A DNA stretch of 64,000 bases from Jiangella muralis (lineage in GTDB: Bacteria; Actinomycetota; Actinomycetes; Jiangellales; Jiangellaceae), in contig NZ_KQ434755.1 of the NCBI RefSeq assembly GCF_001270745.1, positions 1 to 64,000 on the forward strand, written 5' to 3'. This document shows positions 52,268-61,337 of this stretch, one piece after another. Below the pieces are notes generated by a model. That model did no database searches and was not told the DNA's origin. It saw only the letters and a list, made by a program, of their open reading frames with translations. The number at the start of each line of letters is the position of its first letter. Position 1 is the first letter of the stretch. A program made the position numbers and the translations under genes.

Positions 52268-53920
52268 ATGTCCGGATCGACCAGGAACAGGGGGTGGCGC
52301 CGGGCGCGGGTCGTGTCGTGTCTGCTCGGCGCGGCCGTGCTGGCAGCGTGTGCCGGCAACGGGCCGGCCGACGACGACCCGGCCAGCGGCGACGGCGAGC
52401 ACCCCGGCGCGACGGCCAGGGACGTGAACGCCGGGAAGCCGGTGTCGGGCGAGCACGTCGCGCACCTCACCGTCGGCATCTCGGGCCAGGTGCCGCTGGT
52501 CGACCCGGCGCAGAACATCATGTCGGGGATGTCCGTCAACATCAACGCGCTGGAGCTGCTGCTGCAGGTCGACGCCGAGGGGAACCTCGAGCCGTGGCTC
52601 GCGTCGGAGTGGAAGCAGGTCAGCGACACCGTCTACGAGTACACGCTGCGCGAGGGCGTGACGTTCTGGGACGGCACCGAGCTGACGTCGGAGGACGTGA
52701 AGTACTCCTGGGACCGGATGGCGCCGTCGTCCGGCGGGACCAGCACGATCTTCGCCGCTGTCGCCGGCATCGAGGCGCCCGACAAGTACACGGTCCGGGT
52801 GACGCTGCACCAGCCGGACGCGTCGTGGCAGTACGTGCCCGCGATGTTCTACGCGGCCGTCTACCAGAAGGCGCACGCCGAGCAGGCCGGAGAGGAGTTC
52901 GGGCACCCGGCCACCCTGGCGGTGGGGACCGGCCCGTGGAAGCTCGACAGCCTCAACCCCACCAGCGGGATGGAGCTGTCGGCCTACGAGGGCTACTGGG
53001 GCGGGAAGCCGCCGATCGACCGGGTCTCGGTCAAGTTCTTCACCGACAACAACAGCATGGCCCTGGCGATGCGGGCCGGTGAGATCGACATCGCTCCAGG
53101 AATCGCTGAGCCCGAGGGCTTCGTGGCCGCCGCCGGCACGGCGAGCACCTACACGACGGCCACCTGCGCGACGGCGCTGGTGAGCATGCCGACGCAGACC
53201 GAGCCATGGGACGACATCCACGTCCGCCGGGCGGTGGCGCACGCGATCAACCGCGACGACATCATCGCCGCCACCCAGGGACAGGCAGGGGCGCCGCTGC
53301 ACACGCTGATCTCCCCGCAGCTCTTCGAGTCGCTCGGGTCCTCCGACGAGGTCGAGGCGGCGCTGGAGGAGGTCGAGACCTATCCGTTCGACGTCGAGGC
53401 CGCCAAGGCCGAGCTGGCGCAGTCGTCGGTCCCGGACGGGTTCAGCTATGACCTCACCATCCCCGGCGCCTCCTCCGCCGTCGCCCAGGTGATCTCGGCC
53501 CAGCTGGCCCAGATCGGTATCGACGCCCCGGTCAAGGTCGTCCCGGACACCGCGTGGTTCGGGATGATCTCCGAGGACGAGCCGATGCTCACCTTCACCG
53601 AGACGGGCGCCTGTACGCCCGACCCGGACTGGGACTCGCTCTTCCTGGACACCGACGACGCGGGTGAGCCGATCGGGCTGAACCTGGCCCACTACACGCC
53701 GCCGGAGGTCAAGGAGCTGCTCAACGAGGGACTGCTGGAACAGGACCCGGCCGAGCGGTTGCGGATCTACACGGAGCTGTCGAAGCGGGTCGCCGAGGAC
53801 GTCCCCTACGTGCCGGTGTACGCGGAGGGCAACACCTACGCGTCGGCCGACTACGACATCGTCGAGTACGACAGCTTCTGGATGAACTTCCCCTGGCTGC
53901 TGAACGTGGTGCCGCGATGA
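52268..53920 (+). CDS. Peptide ABC transporter substrate-binding lipoprotein 3
   Basis: A 550-residue third paralog, more diverged than copies 1 and 2: INALELLLQVDAEGNLEPWL replaces the shorter equivalent, and the cleft segment is ATALVSMPTQTEPWDDIHVR. Lipobox AAVLAAC. ATG 52268 is chosen over an upstream in-frame start because GACGAGGAGTGAGCGT lies directly before it, as in copy 2. Its stop overlaps the permease start (ATGA). Confidence 0.9.
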   Translation: MSGSTRNRGWRRARVVSCLLGAAVLAACAGNGPADDDPASGDGEHPGATARDVNAGKPVSGEHVAHLTVGISGQVPLVDPAQNIMSGMSVNINALELLLQVDAEGNLEPWLASEWKQVSDTVYEYTLREGVTFWDGTELTSEDVKYSWDRMAPSSGGTSTIFAAVAGIEAPDKYTVRVTLHQPDASWQYVPAMFYAAVYQKAHAEQAGEEFGHPATLAVGTGPWKLDSLNPTSGMELSAYEGYWGGKPPIDRVSVKFFTDNNSMALAMRAGEIDIAPGIAEPEGFVAAAGTASTYTTATCATALVSMPTQTEPWDDIHVRRAVAHAINRDDIIAATQGQAGAPLHTLISPQLFESLGSSDEVEAALEEVETYPFDVEAAKAELAQSSVPDGFSYDLTIPGASSAVAQVISAQLAQIGIDAPVKVVPDTAWFGMISEDEPMLTFTETGACTPDPDWDSLFLDTDDAGEPIGLNLAHYTPPEVKELLNEGLLEQDPAERLRIYTELSKRVAEDVPYVPVYAEGNTYASADYDIVEYDSFWMNFPWLLNVVPR

Positions 53921-54882
53921 CCGGCCGCGCCATCCTGCTGATGATCGGCAAACGCCTGGTCGCGTTGGTGGTCCTGGTCGCGATCCTGTCGTTCCTCGTC
54001 TTCTCCCTGGTTCACATCGCCCCGGGCACCGCGGTCGACGCCTATCTGGGCGGCAAGCCGGCCACACCGGAGCTGGTGCAACTGCTGACGGAGCGGTACC
54101 ACCTCGACGAACCGTTCTTCACCCAGTACTGGCTGTGGCTGAAGGACGCGCTGGTGTTCGACTTCGGCGAATCAACGCTGACGACGCTGCCGGTCACCGA
54201 CGAGATCGGGATCAGGCTGGGACCGTCGGCGTTCCTCGCCGTCTACGCCTACGTCCTGACGGTGCTCCTCGGCGTCGTCCCCGGGATCATCGCCGCCCTG
54301 CGCCAGCGGAAGCTGCTCGACCGCGGCCTCGTGGCGGGAGCGGTCGTGGCGCTGAGCACGCCGCCGTTCGTGATGGGGATCCTGCTCCTGTACCTGTTCG
54401 CCGTCCTGGTGCCGATCTTCCCGGCCGCCGGTCGCGGCGAGGGGTTCTTCGACCAGTTGTGGCACCTGACCCTGCCGGCGCTGGCCCTCGCCCTGTGCGT
54501 CGCGGCGTTCCTCCTGCGGCACACCCGCGCCTCGATGATCAACGTGCTGGATCAGGACTACATCATGTTCGCCCGGGCCCGGGGTCTGAGCTGGGGACAC
54601 GTGCTGTTCCGGTACGCGTTCCGGAACGCGCTGATCCCCGTGGTGACGGTCTCCGGGGCCCTGCTCGCGTTCTTCTTCGCCGGGGCCGTGTTCGTGGAGG
54701 CGACCTTCTCCCTGGGCGGCATCGGTGAGCTTCTGGTGCAGTCCGCCCAGAGCAGTGACATGCCGATGATCCAGGCCCTGGCGATCCTCATCGCGGTGCT
54801 GATCGTGCTGGCCAACCTGCTCGCGGACCTCGCCTACGTGGCGATCGACCCGCGGATCCGCTTCGAAGGGAGGTCGGCATGA
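53917..54882 (+). CDS. Peptide ABC transporter permease (DppB type)
   Basis: A 321-residue permease with a DppB N-terminus (ILLMIGKRLVALVVLVAILS; FSLVHIAPGTAVDAYLGGKP) and six helices. The coupling loop is YIMFARARGLSWGHVLFRYA followed by FRNALIPVVTVSG. It overlaps both neighbours by 4 bp. Forms the channel with DppC-type gene 54879. Confidence 0.93.
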   Translation: MTGRAILLMIGKRLVALVVLVAILSFLVFSLVHIAPGTAVDAYLGGKPATPELVQLLTERYHLDEPFFTQYWLWLKDALVFDFGESTLTTLPVTDEIGIRLGPSAFLAVYAYVLTVLLGVVPGIIAALRQRKLLDRGLVAGAVVALSTPPFVMGILLLYLFAVLVPIFPAAGRGEGFFDQLWHLTLPALALALCVAAFLLRHTRASMINVLDQDYIMFARARGLSWGHVLFRYAFRNALIPVVTVSGALLAFFFAGAVFVEATFSLGGIGELLVQSAQSSDMPMIQALAILIAVLIVLANLLADLAYVAIDPRIRFEGRSA

Positions 54883-55745
54883 CCGAAGCAGCCGTCACGG
54901 CGCCGCGGCAGCTGACCAGGCGCCGGATGAAGAGCCGTCCGCCGCTCCTGATCGGCCTGTGCCTCGGATTCATGGCGCTGGTCCTGCTCGTGGCGGTCTT
55001 CGGCGAGGCCCTGGCGCCCCAGGACCCGTCCCAGCAGGACGTGCTCGGCAGCCTGGCGCCGCCGAGCGCCGAGCACTGGCTCGGCACCGACGGCCTGGGA
55101 CGTGACGTGTTCTCCCGGATGCTGGCCGGAGCGCGGTCCGCGATCATGGGGCCGCTGGTCATCGCCGTCGTCGCCATGGTGTGCGGCAACCTGCTCGGAC
55201 TCCTGGCCGGCTACCGCGCCGGGCTCGTCGACTCGTTGCTGATGCGCTGGGTCGACCTGATGGTGGCCATCCCGTCGCTGCTGATCATCATCGTCGTGGC
55301 CGGTGCGCTGGGCGGAGGCTACTGGCTGGCCGTCGCGCTGCTGACCATCCTCACGATTCCCACCGACGCTCGCGTCATGCGCGCCGCCACGCTCGAGCAG
55401 GTGCCGCGTCCGTACGTCGAGGCGGCGAAGACCCTGGGCGTGTCGAACGGCCGGATCATGGTGCGGCACATCTGGCCGAACATCGCCGCGACGGCCGTCG
55501 CGAACTCGGTCATCATCTTCGCCGGGTCGCTCGTGGCCATCGCCGGCCTGTCCTTCCTCGGCCTCGGCGCCGCGCCGGGCACCCCCGACTGGGGCCAGAT
55601 GCTGTCGGAGAACCAGCCACTGCTGTTCACCAACCCGGTCGCGAGCATCGCGCCCGGCATCGCCATCGCCCTCACCGCCACGGCGGTGAACCTGATCGGC
55701 GACTGGGTGTACGAGAAGATGTCGAGGCGAGGAGCAGCCCGTTGA
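54879..55745 (+). CDS. Peptide ABC transporter permease (DppC type)
   Basis: A 288-residue permease with HWLGTDGLGRDVFSRMLAGA RS-type motif (the DppC hallmark) and coupling loop RPYVEAAKTLGVSNGRIMVR, HIWPN. Six helices are predicted. Starts at ATG 54879 within the stop of DppB and overlaps the ATPase gene (TTGA). Confidence 0.93.
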   Translation: MTEAAVTAPRQLTRRRMKSRPPLLIGLCLGFMALVLLVAVFGEALAPQDPSQQDVLGSLAPPSAEHWLGTDGLGRDVFSRMLAGARSAIMGPLVIAVVAMVCGNLLGLLAGYRAGLVDSLLMRWVDLMVAIPSLLIIIVVAGALGGGYWLAVALLTILTIPTDARVMRAATLEQVPRPYVEAAKTLGVSNGRIMVRHIWPNIAATAVANSVIIFAGSLVAIAGLSFLGLGAAPGTPDWGQMLSENQPLLFTNPVASIAPGIAIALTATAVNLIGDWVYEKMSRRGAAR

Positions 55746-57622
55746 GCCCCCACACCGAGCCCACGCTCACCGCCGGCCGTCCCGTCCTCGAGGTCGAAGG
55801 GATGCGGATCGAGCGCACCGACATCGGTGCCCCGATCGTCACCTCGCTGGACCTGCAGCTGGCCGCGGGGGAGAGCATCGGCATCGTCGGCGAGTCCGGC
55901 AGCGGGAAGTCGATGAGCGCGAAGGCCCTGATCGGCCTCCTGCCCGAGGGGGTCGTCGCGAGCGGAACCGCCCGCTTCGACGGCCAGAACCTGCTCGGGC
56001 TGTCCGAACGGCAGTGGCGCAGCATCCGGGGCCGCCAGATCGGCATGATCATGCAGGACCCGTTCACGATGCTGAACCCGGTCATGCGCTGCGGCCGGAT
56101 CCTGGAGGAGTCGCTGCTCCCCGAGCGGCGGCTGAGCCGCGCCGAGCGGCGCGCCGAGGCGATACGGCGGCTCGCCGAGGTGGGCATCACCGATGAGTCG
56201 GTCGTCGAGCGGTACCCGTTCCAGCTCTCCGGCGGCATGCGCCAGCGCGTCGCGATCGCCGCCGCGCTGGCCCGGGACCCGAAGGTCCTGATCGCGGACG
56301 AACCCTCCACGGCGCTGGACGTGGTGACGCAGCGCGAGGTCCTGGCCCTGATCAAGAGGATCCAAGCGGCGCGAGGCATGGCCCTGATCCTCATCACCCA
56401 CGACCTGCGGGTCGCGTTCGCCACCTGTGACCGGATCCAGGTCCTCTACGCGGGATCGCTGGTCGAGACGGGCCGGGCGGACGACGTGCGCGAGCGACCT
56501 CTGCATCCGTACACGCAGGGACTGCTGCTGTCCGAACCCCCGGCCGACCGCCGGGTGCGCCAGCTCGTCGCCATCCCGGGCTCGGTCCCGTCGGCCGCCG
56601 ACGTGCAGGACCGCTGCTCGTTCTCTTCCCGGTGCCGCTGGGCCGAGGACGCCTGCCGGGACGGTGTGCCGGCACTGGCCGAGGTGGGCGAGGACCGCCA
56701 CTCCCGCTGTATCCGGCTGCCGGAGATCGGGGCCGAGATGGCCGCGCTGCTCAGCAAGAGCGAGGAACGTGCGGTGGTGCCGGCCGAGGGCCGCTCCGAC
56801 GGTGCGCTGATCGACATCGTGAACATCGAGAAGGTCTTCGAGAGCGGTGGCCGCACTGTCACCGCCGTCGACGACGTGTCGATCTCGGTCCGCGAGGGCG
56901 AGAGCGTCGGGATCGTCGGGGAATCCGGGTCGGGCAAGACCACGATCGCCCGGATGCTGGTCGGGCTCGAGTCGCCGTCCGGCGGCGAGATCGTGATCGA
57001 CGGCATTCCGGTCCGCAGCTGGAGCGCATTGACCCCGCGCGACCGCCGCAAGCTCCGGCAGACCGTGCAGACCGTGTTCCAGGATCCCTATTCCAGCCTC
57101 AACCCGATGCGGACCATCGGCTGGGCGCTCAAGGAGGCGATCACCACCCACGACCGCGGCGGCGGGAACGTCGAGGGCCGGGTCGCCGAGCTCCTGGAGT
57201 CCGTCGGCCTCTCGGCGAGCTACGCCCAGCGGCGTCCGTCGTCGCTGTCCGGCGGCGAGCGGCAACGCGTCGCGATCGCGCGGGCGCTGGCGGTGGAGCC
57301 CCGGGTGCTGATCTGCGACGAGCCGGTGTCGGCGCTGGACATGTCGGTCCAGGCGCAGATCCTGAACCTGCTGCAGGAGGTCCGCACCGAACGCGGGATC
57401 AGCTGCCTGTTCATCACCCACGACCTGTCCATCGTGCGGCAGGCCTCGGAGTACCTCTACGTCATGCACCACGGCAAGGTCGTCGAGTCCGGGCCGACCG
57501 AGTCGGTGCTCGACAACCCGAGCGTCGAGTACACCGCCCAACTGCTCAACTCCGTCCCGCGCCCGGATGGCCAGTGGCTCGTCACCGGCGACGCCGACGA
57601 GATGGCAGCGACGCGCGGCTAG
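55742..57622 (+). CDS. Fused dipeptide/oligopeptide ABC transporter ATPase (DppD-DppF type)
   Basis: A 626-residue protein with two complete nucleotide-binding domains. NBD1 has GIVGESGSGKSMSAKALIG, LSGGMRQRVAIAAALA and VLIADEPSTALDV; it carries the Cys-rich oligopeptide C-terminal motif (DRCSFSSRCRWAEDAC) before the linker. NBD2 begins near residue 355 with GIVGESGSGKTTIARML, LSGGERQRVAIARALA and VLICDEPVSALDM. The fusion replaces separate DppD and DppF subunits. TTG 55742 overlaps the DppC stop. It should energise uptake of peptides delivered by the three binding proteins. Confidence 0.93.
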   Translation: MSPHTEPTLTAGRPVLEVEGMRIERTDIGAPIVTSLDLQLAAGESIGIVGESGSGKSMSAKALIGLLPEGVVASGTARFDGQNLLGLSERQWRSIRGRQIGMIMQDPFTMLNPVMRCGRILEESLLPERRLSRAERRAEAIRRLAEVGITDESVVERYPFQLSGGMRQRVAIAAALARDPKVLIADEPSTALDVVTQREVLALIKRIQAARGMALILITHDLRVAFATCDRIQVLYAGSLVETGRADDVRERPLHPYTQGLLLSEPPADRRVRQLVAIPGSVPSAADVQDRCSFSSRCRWAEDACRDGVPALAEVGEDRHSRCIRLPEIGAEMAALLSKSEERAVVPAEGRSDGALIDIVNIEKVFESGGRTVTAVDDVSISVREGESVGIVGESGSGKTTIARMLVGLESPSGGEIVIDGIPVRSWSALTPRDRRKLRQTVQTVFQDPYSSLNPMRTIGWALKEAITTHDRGGGNVEGRVAELLESVGLSASYAQRRPSSLSGGERQRVAIARALAVEPRVLICDEPVSALDMSVQAQILNLLQEVRTERGISCLFITHDLSIVRQASEYLYVMHHGKVVESGPTESVLDNPSVEYTAQLLNSVPRPDGQWLVTGDADEMAATRG

Positions 57623-57639
57623 GGGACACCCCCTAGGCC
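57617..57639. terminator. Hairpin at the end of the ATPase gene
   Basis: GGCTAGGGG-ACAC-CCCCTAGGCC forms a strong stem that includes the ATPase stop codon. There is no T run, so it may act as a partial terminator or RNA-stabilising element between the transporter and the M19-like gene, which starts 21 bp later behind GGAGGAAA. Confidence 0.45.
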
Positions 57640-57659
57640 GATCGAATGGAGGAAACACC

Positions 57660-58658
57660 GTGATCAACAGCTATGTCGGCGGCGTCATCTACGACGTCAT
57701 GGCCCACCACGGCGTCCCGGGCAACAGGGCGGAGGTGCTGCGCTCCACCTACCTCCCGCGGTGGCGTGCGGGGGGTCTCGAGGCCGCCGTCGTGCAGGTC
57801 TCGAACTGGTCGTCCATCAACGCCTACTTCGCGGAGATCAGCCGGTCCGAGGGCGAGATCACGTACTGCAGGACGCGGGCCGACTTCGACAACCGCCCGG
57901 AGGGATCGTTCGGCCTGTTCCTCTCCCTGGAGGGCCACGGGTCGTTCGCGGGCGACTTCGAGGCGCTGCACACGCTGGCCGAACTCGGCATCACCACCTT
58001 CACGTTCTCGCACAACCTGCAGAACCTGCTGTGTACCGGCAGCAACGAGCGCTTCGGCGAGGGCGGGTTCAGCCACCTCGGCAAGCAGACGCTCCAGGAG
58101 CTCGAGTCGTCGCCGATGATGATCGACCTCGTCCACATGTCGCGGGCGTCGTTCTGGGACGCGTTGGACCTCTACGACGGCGATCTGTTCGTGTCGCACT
58201 CCAACGCCGACGCGCTCTGCCCGCATCCGCGGAACCTCACCGACGAGCAGATCAAGGCGGTCGCCGAGCGCAACGGCACAATCGGGCTCAACACCTTCCG
58301 CGGCTACGTGTCGCCGGAGCCGCTGAAGGCCACGCTGTCCGACCTGCTCGACCACGCGATGTACATGTACGACATGGTGGGGCCGGAGCACCTCAGCATC
58401 GGCGCCGACTACTGCGAGTCGCCGGTCGAGATGCTGCTGCCCGTGCTGGACATGATCGACCCCGACGGCGCCCACGGCATCAAGGGTCGCGGCCGCGAGC
58501 TGTACACGTACGGCCCGGAGGGCCTGGAGGACGCCAGCAACCTCGGCGCGATCGCCACCGGCCTCGCCGAGCGGGGCCTGACCCCCGACGAGGTCGACCT
58601 GGTCTGCGGGGAGTCCTACCTGCGGATGCTCGAGCGGTCGCGCCCGTCGAAGCCCTGA
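57660..58658 (+). CDS. M19 dipeptidase-like protein lacking the HxD metal motif (copy 1)
   Basis: A 332-residue protein of the membrane dipeptidase superfamily. The Glu of FLSLEGHGSF, His of IDLVHMSRASF and His of FVSHSNADALCPHPRNLTDE align with three of the metal ligands, and DEQIKAVAERNGTIGLNTFR is family-like. The N-terminal HxD is replaced by V-I-Y-D (SYVGGVIYDVMAHH). The same loss occurs in the closely similar protein at 63181. Either metal binding has changed (nearby His14-His15 could substitute) or the protein acts on other substrates. Starts at GTG 57660 after GGAGGAAA. Confidence 0.78.
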   Translation: MINSYVGGVIYDVMAHHGVPGNRAEVLRSTYLPRWRAGGLEAAVVQVSNWSSINAYFAEISRSEGEITYCRTRADFDNRPEGSFGLFLSLEGHGSFAGDFEALHTLAELGITTFTFSHNLQNLLCTGSNERFGEGGFSHLGKQTLQELESSPMMIDLVHMSRASFWDALDLYDGDLFVSHSNADALCPHPRNLTDEQIKAVAERNGTIGLNTFRGYVSPEPLKATLSDLLDHAMYMYDMVGPEHLSIGADYCESPVEMLLPVLDMIDPDGAHGIKGRGRELYTYGPEGLEDASNLGAIATGLAERGLTPDEVDLVCGESYLRMLERSRPSKP

Positions 58659-59096
58659 TGGACGCCGCCGACGCCGGCCTGACCGGCCCGGAACTGGGTG
58701 CTGGCGGGCCTCGCCCGGAACCCGGTGGTGGCATGCCCCGCCCGGTTTGGGTGGGTGGCCCACCCTACGGGCGGGCACCGACAACCTCGCAGCGGCGGCC
58801 GCCGCTGCCGTCGCGGTCACCGAGCGACGAGCCGGCCGTGCTCGACGGTGTGGGATCGCTGCCGGATGTGGGTGCCGTTGCTGTTGTCAGGGCGACAGTG
58901 CTGCCACCCATCAGGTGCAGTGATCTCACACCGTTGCTGCTGGCGCGACGGACCGATGAGCCGCGGCATCGTCGTGCTGTGGCCATGTGGAGGCGCGCTG
59001 TCGCCGCAGCGACCTCGCGGAAGCTTGGTGCACTGGTTCAGGCACGCCGTTGCGGCTCGCCGCGCCGGATCAAGCCGGACCCTGAATGGTCACCGT
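58659..59096. other. Gene-free stretch between M19-like and FhuF-like genes
   Basis: Open frames here give only low-complexity Arg/Pro/Gly-rich products. I see no RNA gene, repeat or promoter. It is probably degraded sequence between convergent genes. Confidence 0.4.
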
Positions 59097-59730
59097 TCAA
59101 CGTGCCGAGGCGTGCCGGGTCAGTGGGCAGTCGCCGCAGTAGGCGCCGGGCCGGGCTCGGTAGAAGAGGCAGCAGCTGCGCCGCCGGTACGTGCTCGGGT
59201 CGAGCCGGCCGGCCAGCAGCGGGTGAGCGAGCGCCTCCTCGGCCAGCGACATCGACGCGGGGCCCAGGACGGTGCCTGCGCCACGCACGGCCGACGCGGC
59301 GTTGCCCCACAGGGCGCCGGGAGCGATCCAGGCGGCTCCAGGCGCGGACCAGCGGCGTCAGCTGCCGGTCGACCACCTCCTCGGCGGGCGTCGCGCCGAG
59401 GCGCGGCGCGCGGCAGTGCAGCGTCAGCGTGCCCCGGGAGCTGGACCAGCCCAGGGCGCCGGGGTCCAGGTCGAGACCGCGGCCGGTGAGCTCGGCGGTG
59501 CCGATGGCGAGACACCACAGCCGGGAGGCGTAGCCGAGGAAGAGGGCGGAGACGGCGACGCGGACCTCGGCGGCGCCGATCCGCCGGCCCAGCTCGCCGA
59601 TCAGCGCGACGGCGACGTCGGGGTCACGCAGGTCAGCGGTGGGGCGGCCGCCGGCCTCGGCTCCGACGCGCACGACGTAGAACGGCGTGCGGTCGCGGAC
59701 CCGGCGCACCACCGCCTCCGCGTCGCCCAT
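59097..59730 (-). pseudogene. FhuF-like [2Fe-2S] ferric-siderophore reductase, frameshifted
   Basis: The N-terminal frame reads from MGDAEAVVRRVRDRTPFYVV to PLVRAWSR. The similarity continues out of phase as AWIAPGALWGNAASAVRGAG and ends with RRRSCCLFYRARPGAYCGDC, the C-C-x10-C-x2-C iron-sulfur motif of FhuF-type siderophore-iron reductases. The phase change maps to about 59326-59340. With the shift, the reading frame loses its cluster ligands. It could be real decay or a base error in a GC-rich run. It transcribes away from the S10 peptidase gene. Confidence 0.65.
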
Positions 59731-59781
59731 GGGTGTCTCCCTTCAGGCCCACTGCACTAGCTCAATCTAAAGCACACACTA

Positions 59782-59810
59782 TTGACGCTCTATTGCCATA
59801 GTCGTACAGT
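59782..59810 (+). promoter_or_regulatory. Sigma70-type promoter of the S10/S9 peptidase operon
   Basis: TTGACG (59782-59787), 17-bp spacer, TACAGT (59805-59810), 30 bp before ATG 59841. The spacer holds CTATTGCCATAG, a 12-bp near palindrome that could be a regulator site. Confidence 0.6.
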
Positions 59811-59840
59811 CCAAACACCGCCGATCCCTGGGAGACATCG

Positions 59841-61337
59841 ATGCCGGAAGCCGCGACCACTGAGCCCACCGCCGCCGAGACCGACAAGGTCGCGGACGCC
59901 AAGCCGCTGGAGGACCAGCAGTTCGTCAGCCAGCACGCCGTCACCATCGGCGGCGAGCGGATCCAGTACACGGCGAAGACCGGCCGCATGGTCATGCACG
60001 ACGACGACGAGCAGAGCAAGCCGAAGGTCGCCATCTTCTACACCGCCTACCTGCGCGACGGCGTGTCGTCGACCCAGAAGCGTCCGCTGGTGTTCGTGTG
60101 GAACGGCGGCCCGGGCTCGTCGACGATCTGGCTGCACATGTACAGCTACGGCCCGCGCCGCGTCGTGTTCGAGGGCGACCCGCTGGTCGATGTCTCGCGC
60201 TGGGAGCTGCGGGAGAACGAGCACTCGCTCCTGGACGTGGCCGACCTGGTGTTCCTCGACCCGCCGAGCACCGGCTTCAGCCGGACCGCCCCCGGCGTGG
60301 ATCCCAAGGAGTTCTACGGGATCGAGGTCGACGCCGCCGTGGTCGGGGACTTCGTGCTGGAGTTCATCGCGCGTGAGGGCCGCGGCGACAGCCCGATCGT
60401 CCTGTTCGGCGAGAGCTACGGGACGCTCCGGGCGCCGGCGGTGGCCGACTACCTGCAGCAGGGACCCGGACTGTTCGTCGACGGCGTCATCCTGCTGTCC
60501 TCGCTCATGGACGTGGCGGGAACGACCTTCGGCGTCGGCGTCAACAACGGCCCGGTCGGCCAGCTCCCCAGCTACGCCGCGACCGCCGTCTACCACGGCG
60601 TCATCTCCGGCGACCTGACGACGGTCGTCGCGGAGGCCGAGGACTTCGCCCTGAACGACTACTCGGTGGCCCTGCTGAAGGGCAGCCGGCTCACCGCCGC
60701 GGAGGAGCAGCGCATCGCCAACCGGCTCCACGAGCTGACCGGCATCTCGGCCGAGTACTTCCTCCGGGCGAACCTGCGGGTGACCCTCTGGCGGTTCATG
60801 AAGGAGCTGCTGCGCGACCGGGGACGCACCGTCGGCCGGCTCGACACCCGCTTCACCGGCGTCGACTCCGACTCCGCCGGCGAGGCGTTCGAGAACGACC
60901 CGAGCTACACGGCGCCGACCGGCGCGGCGACGGCCGCGCTGACCAAGTACCTGCGGTCCGATCTCGGCTGGGAAGCCGACCGGCCGCTGCTGTACCGGCA
61001 CATCCGGCCGCGCTTCAAGTGGAAGCACCGCGAGAGCGAGCAGATGGGGATCTGGACGCCCCAGCTCGAGGTCGCCACGCTGCTGCGCGGAGCGATGTAC
61101 CGCTCACCCAACCTCAAGGTGTTCCTGCTCAGCGGCTACTACGACCTCGGCACGCCGTTCTTCCCGGCCGAGCTGACGTTCGACCACCTGCGTCTGCACC
61201 CGGACGTCGCGCGCAACGTCACCAAGAAGCGCTACGAGTCCGGGCACATGATCTACCTGCATGAGCCGTCGCTGGCCCAGACGCGCGCCGACCTGGTGGA
61301 GTTCCTCACCTCCGTCCGGACAGGCATCGGTGCATGA
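59841..61337 (+). CDS. S10-family serine carboxypeptidase-like protein
   Basis: A 498-residue alpha/beta hydrolase of peptidase family S10. The oxyanion segment is FVWNGGPGSSTIWLHMYSYG, the nucleophile Ser192 lies in VLFGESYGTLRAPAVA, the catalytic Asp is in LLSGYYDLGTPFFPAE and the His in KRYESGHMIYLHEPS. No signal peptide is visible, so it acts in the cytosol, which is compatible with trimming imported peptides from the C-terminus. Its stop overlaps the start of the S9 peptidase (ATGA). Confidence 0.9.
   Translation: MPEAATTEPTAAETDKVADAKPLEDQQFVSQHAVTIGGERIQYTAKTGRMVMHDDDEQSKPKVAIFYTAYLRDGVSSTQKRPLVFVWNGGPGSSTIWLHMYSYGPRRVVFEGDPLVDVSRWELRENEHSLLDVADLVFLDPPSTGFSRTAPGVDPKEFYGIEVDAAVVGDFVLEFIAREGRGDSPIVLFGESYGTLRAPAVADYLQQGPGLFVDGVILLSSLMDVAGTTFGVGVNNGPVGQLPSYAATAVYHGVISGDLTTVVAEAEDFALNDYSVALLKGSRLTAAEEQRIANRLHELTGISAEYFLRANLRVTLWRFMKELLRDRGRTVGRLDTRFTGVDSDSAGEAFENDPSYTAPTGAATAALTKYLRSDLGWEADRPLLYRHIRPRFKWKHRESEQMGIWTPQLEVATLLRGAMYRSPNLKVFLLSGYYDLGTPFFPAELTFDHLRLHPDVARNVTKKRYESGHMIYLHEPSLAQTRADLVEFLTSVRTGIGA

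Noticed and set aside
49336-52629. Very long open frame opposite the peptide-binding protein genes
   Set aside because: It is antisense to three clear lipoprotein genes, crosses their intergenic gaps and has no family motifs. It is a by-product of high-GC codon usage.
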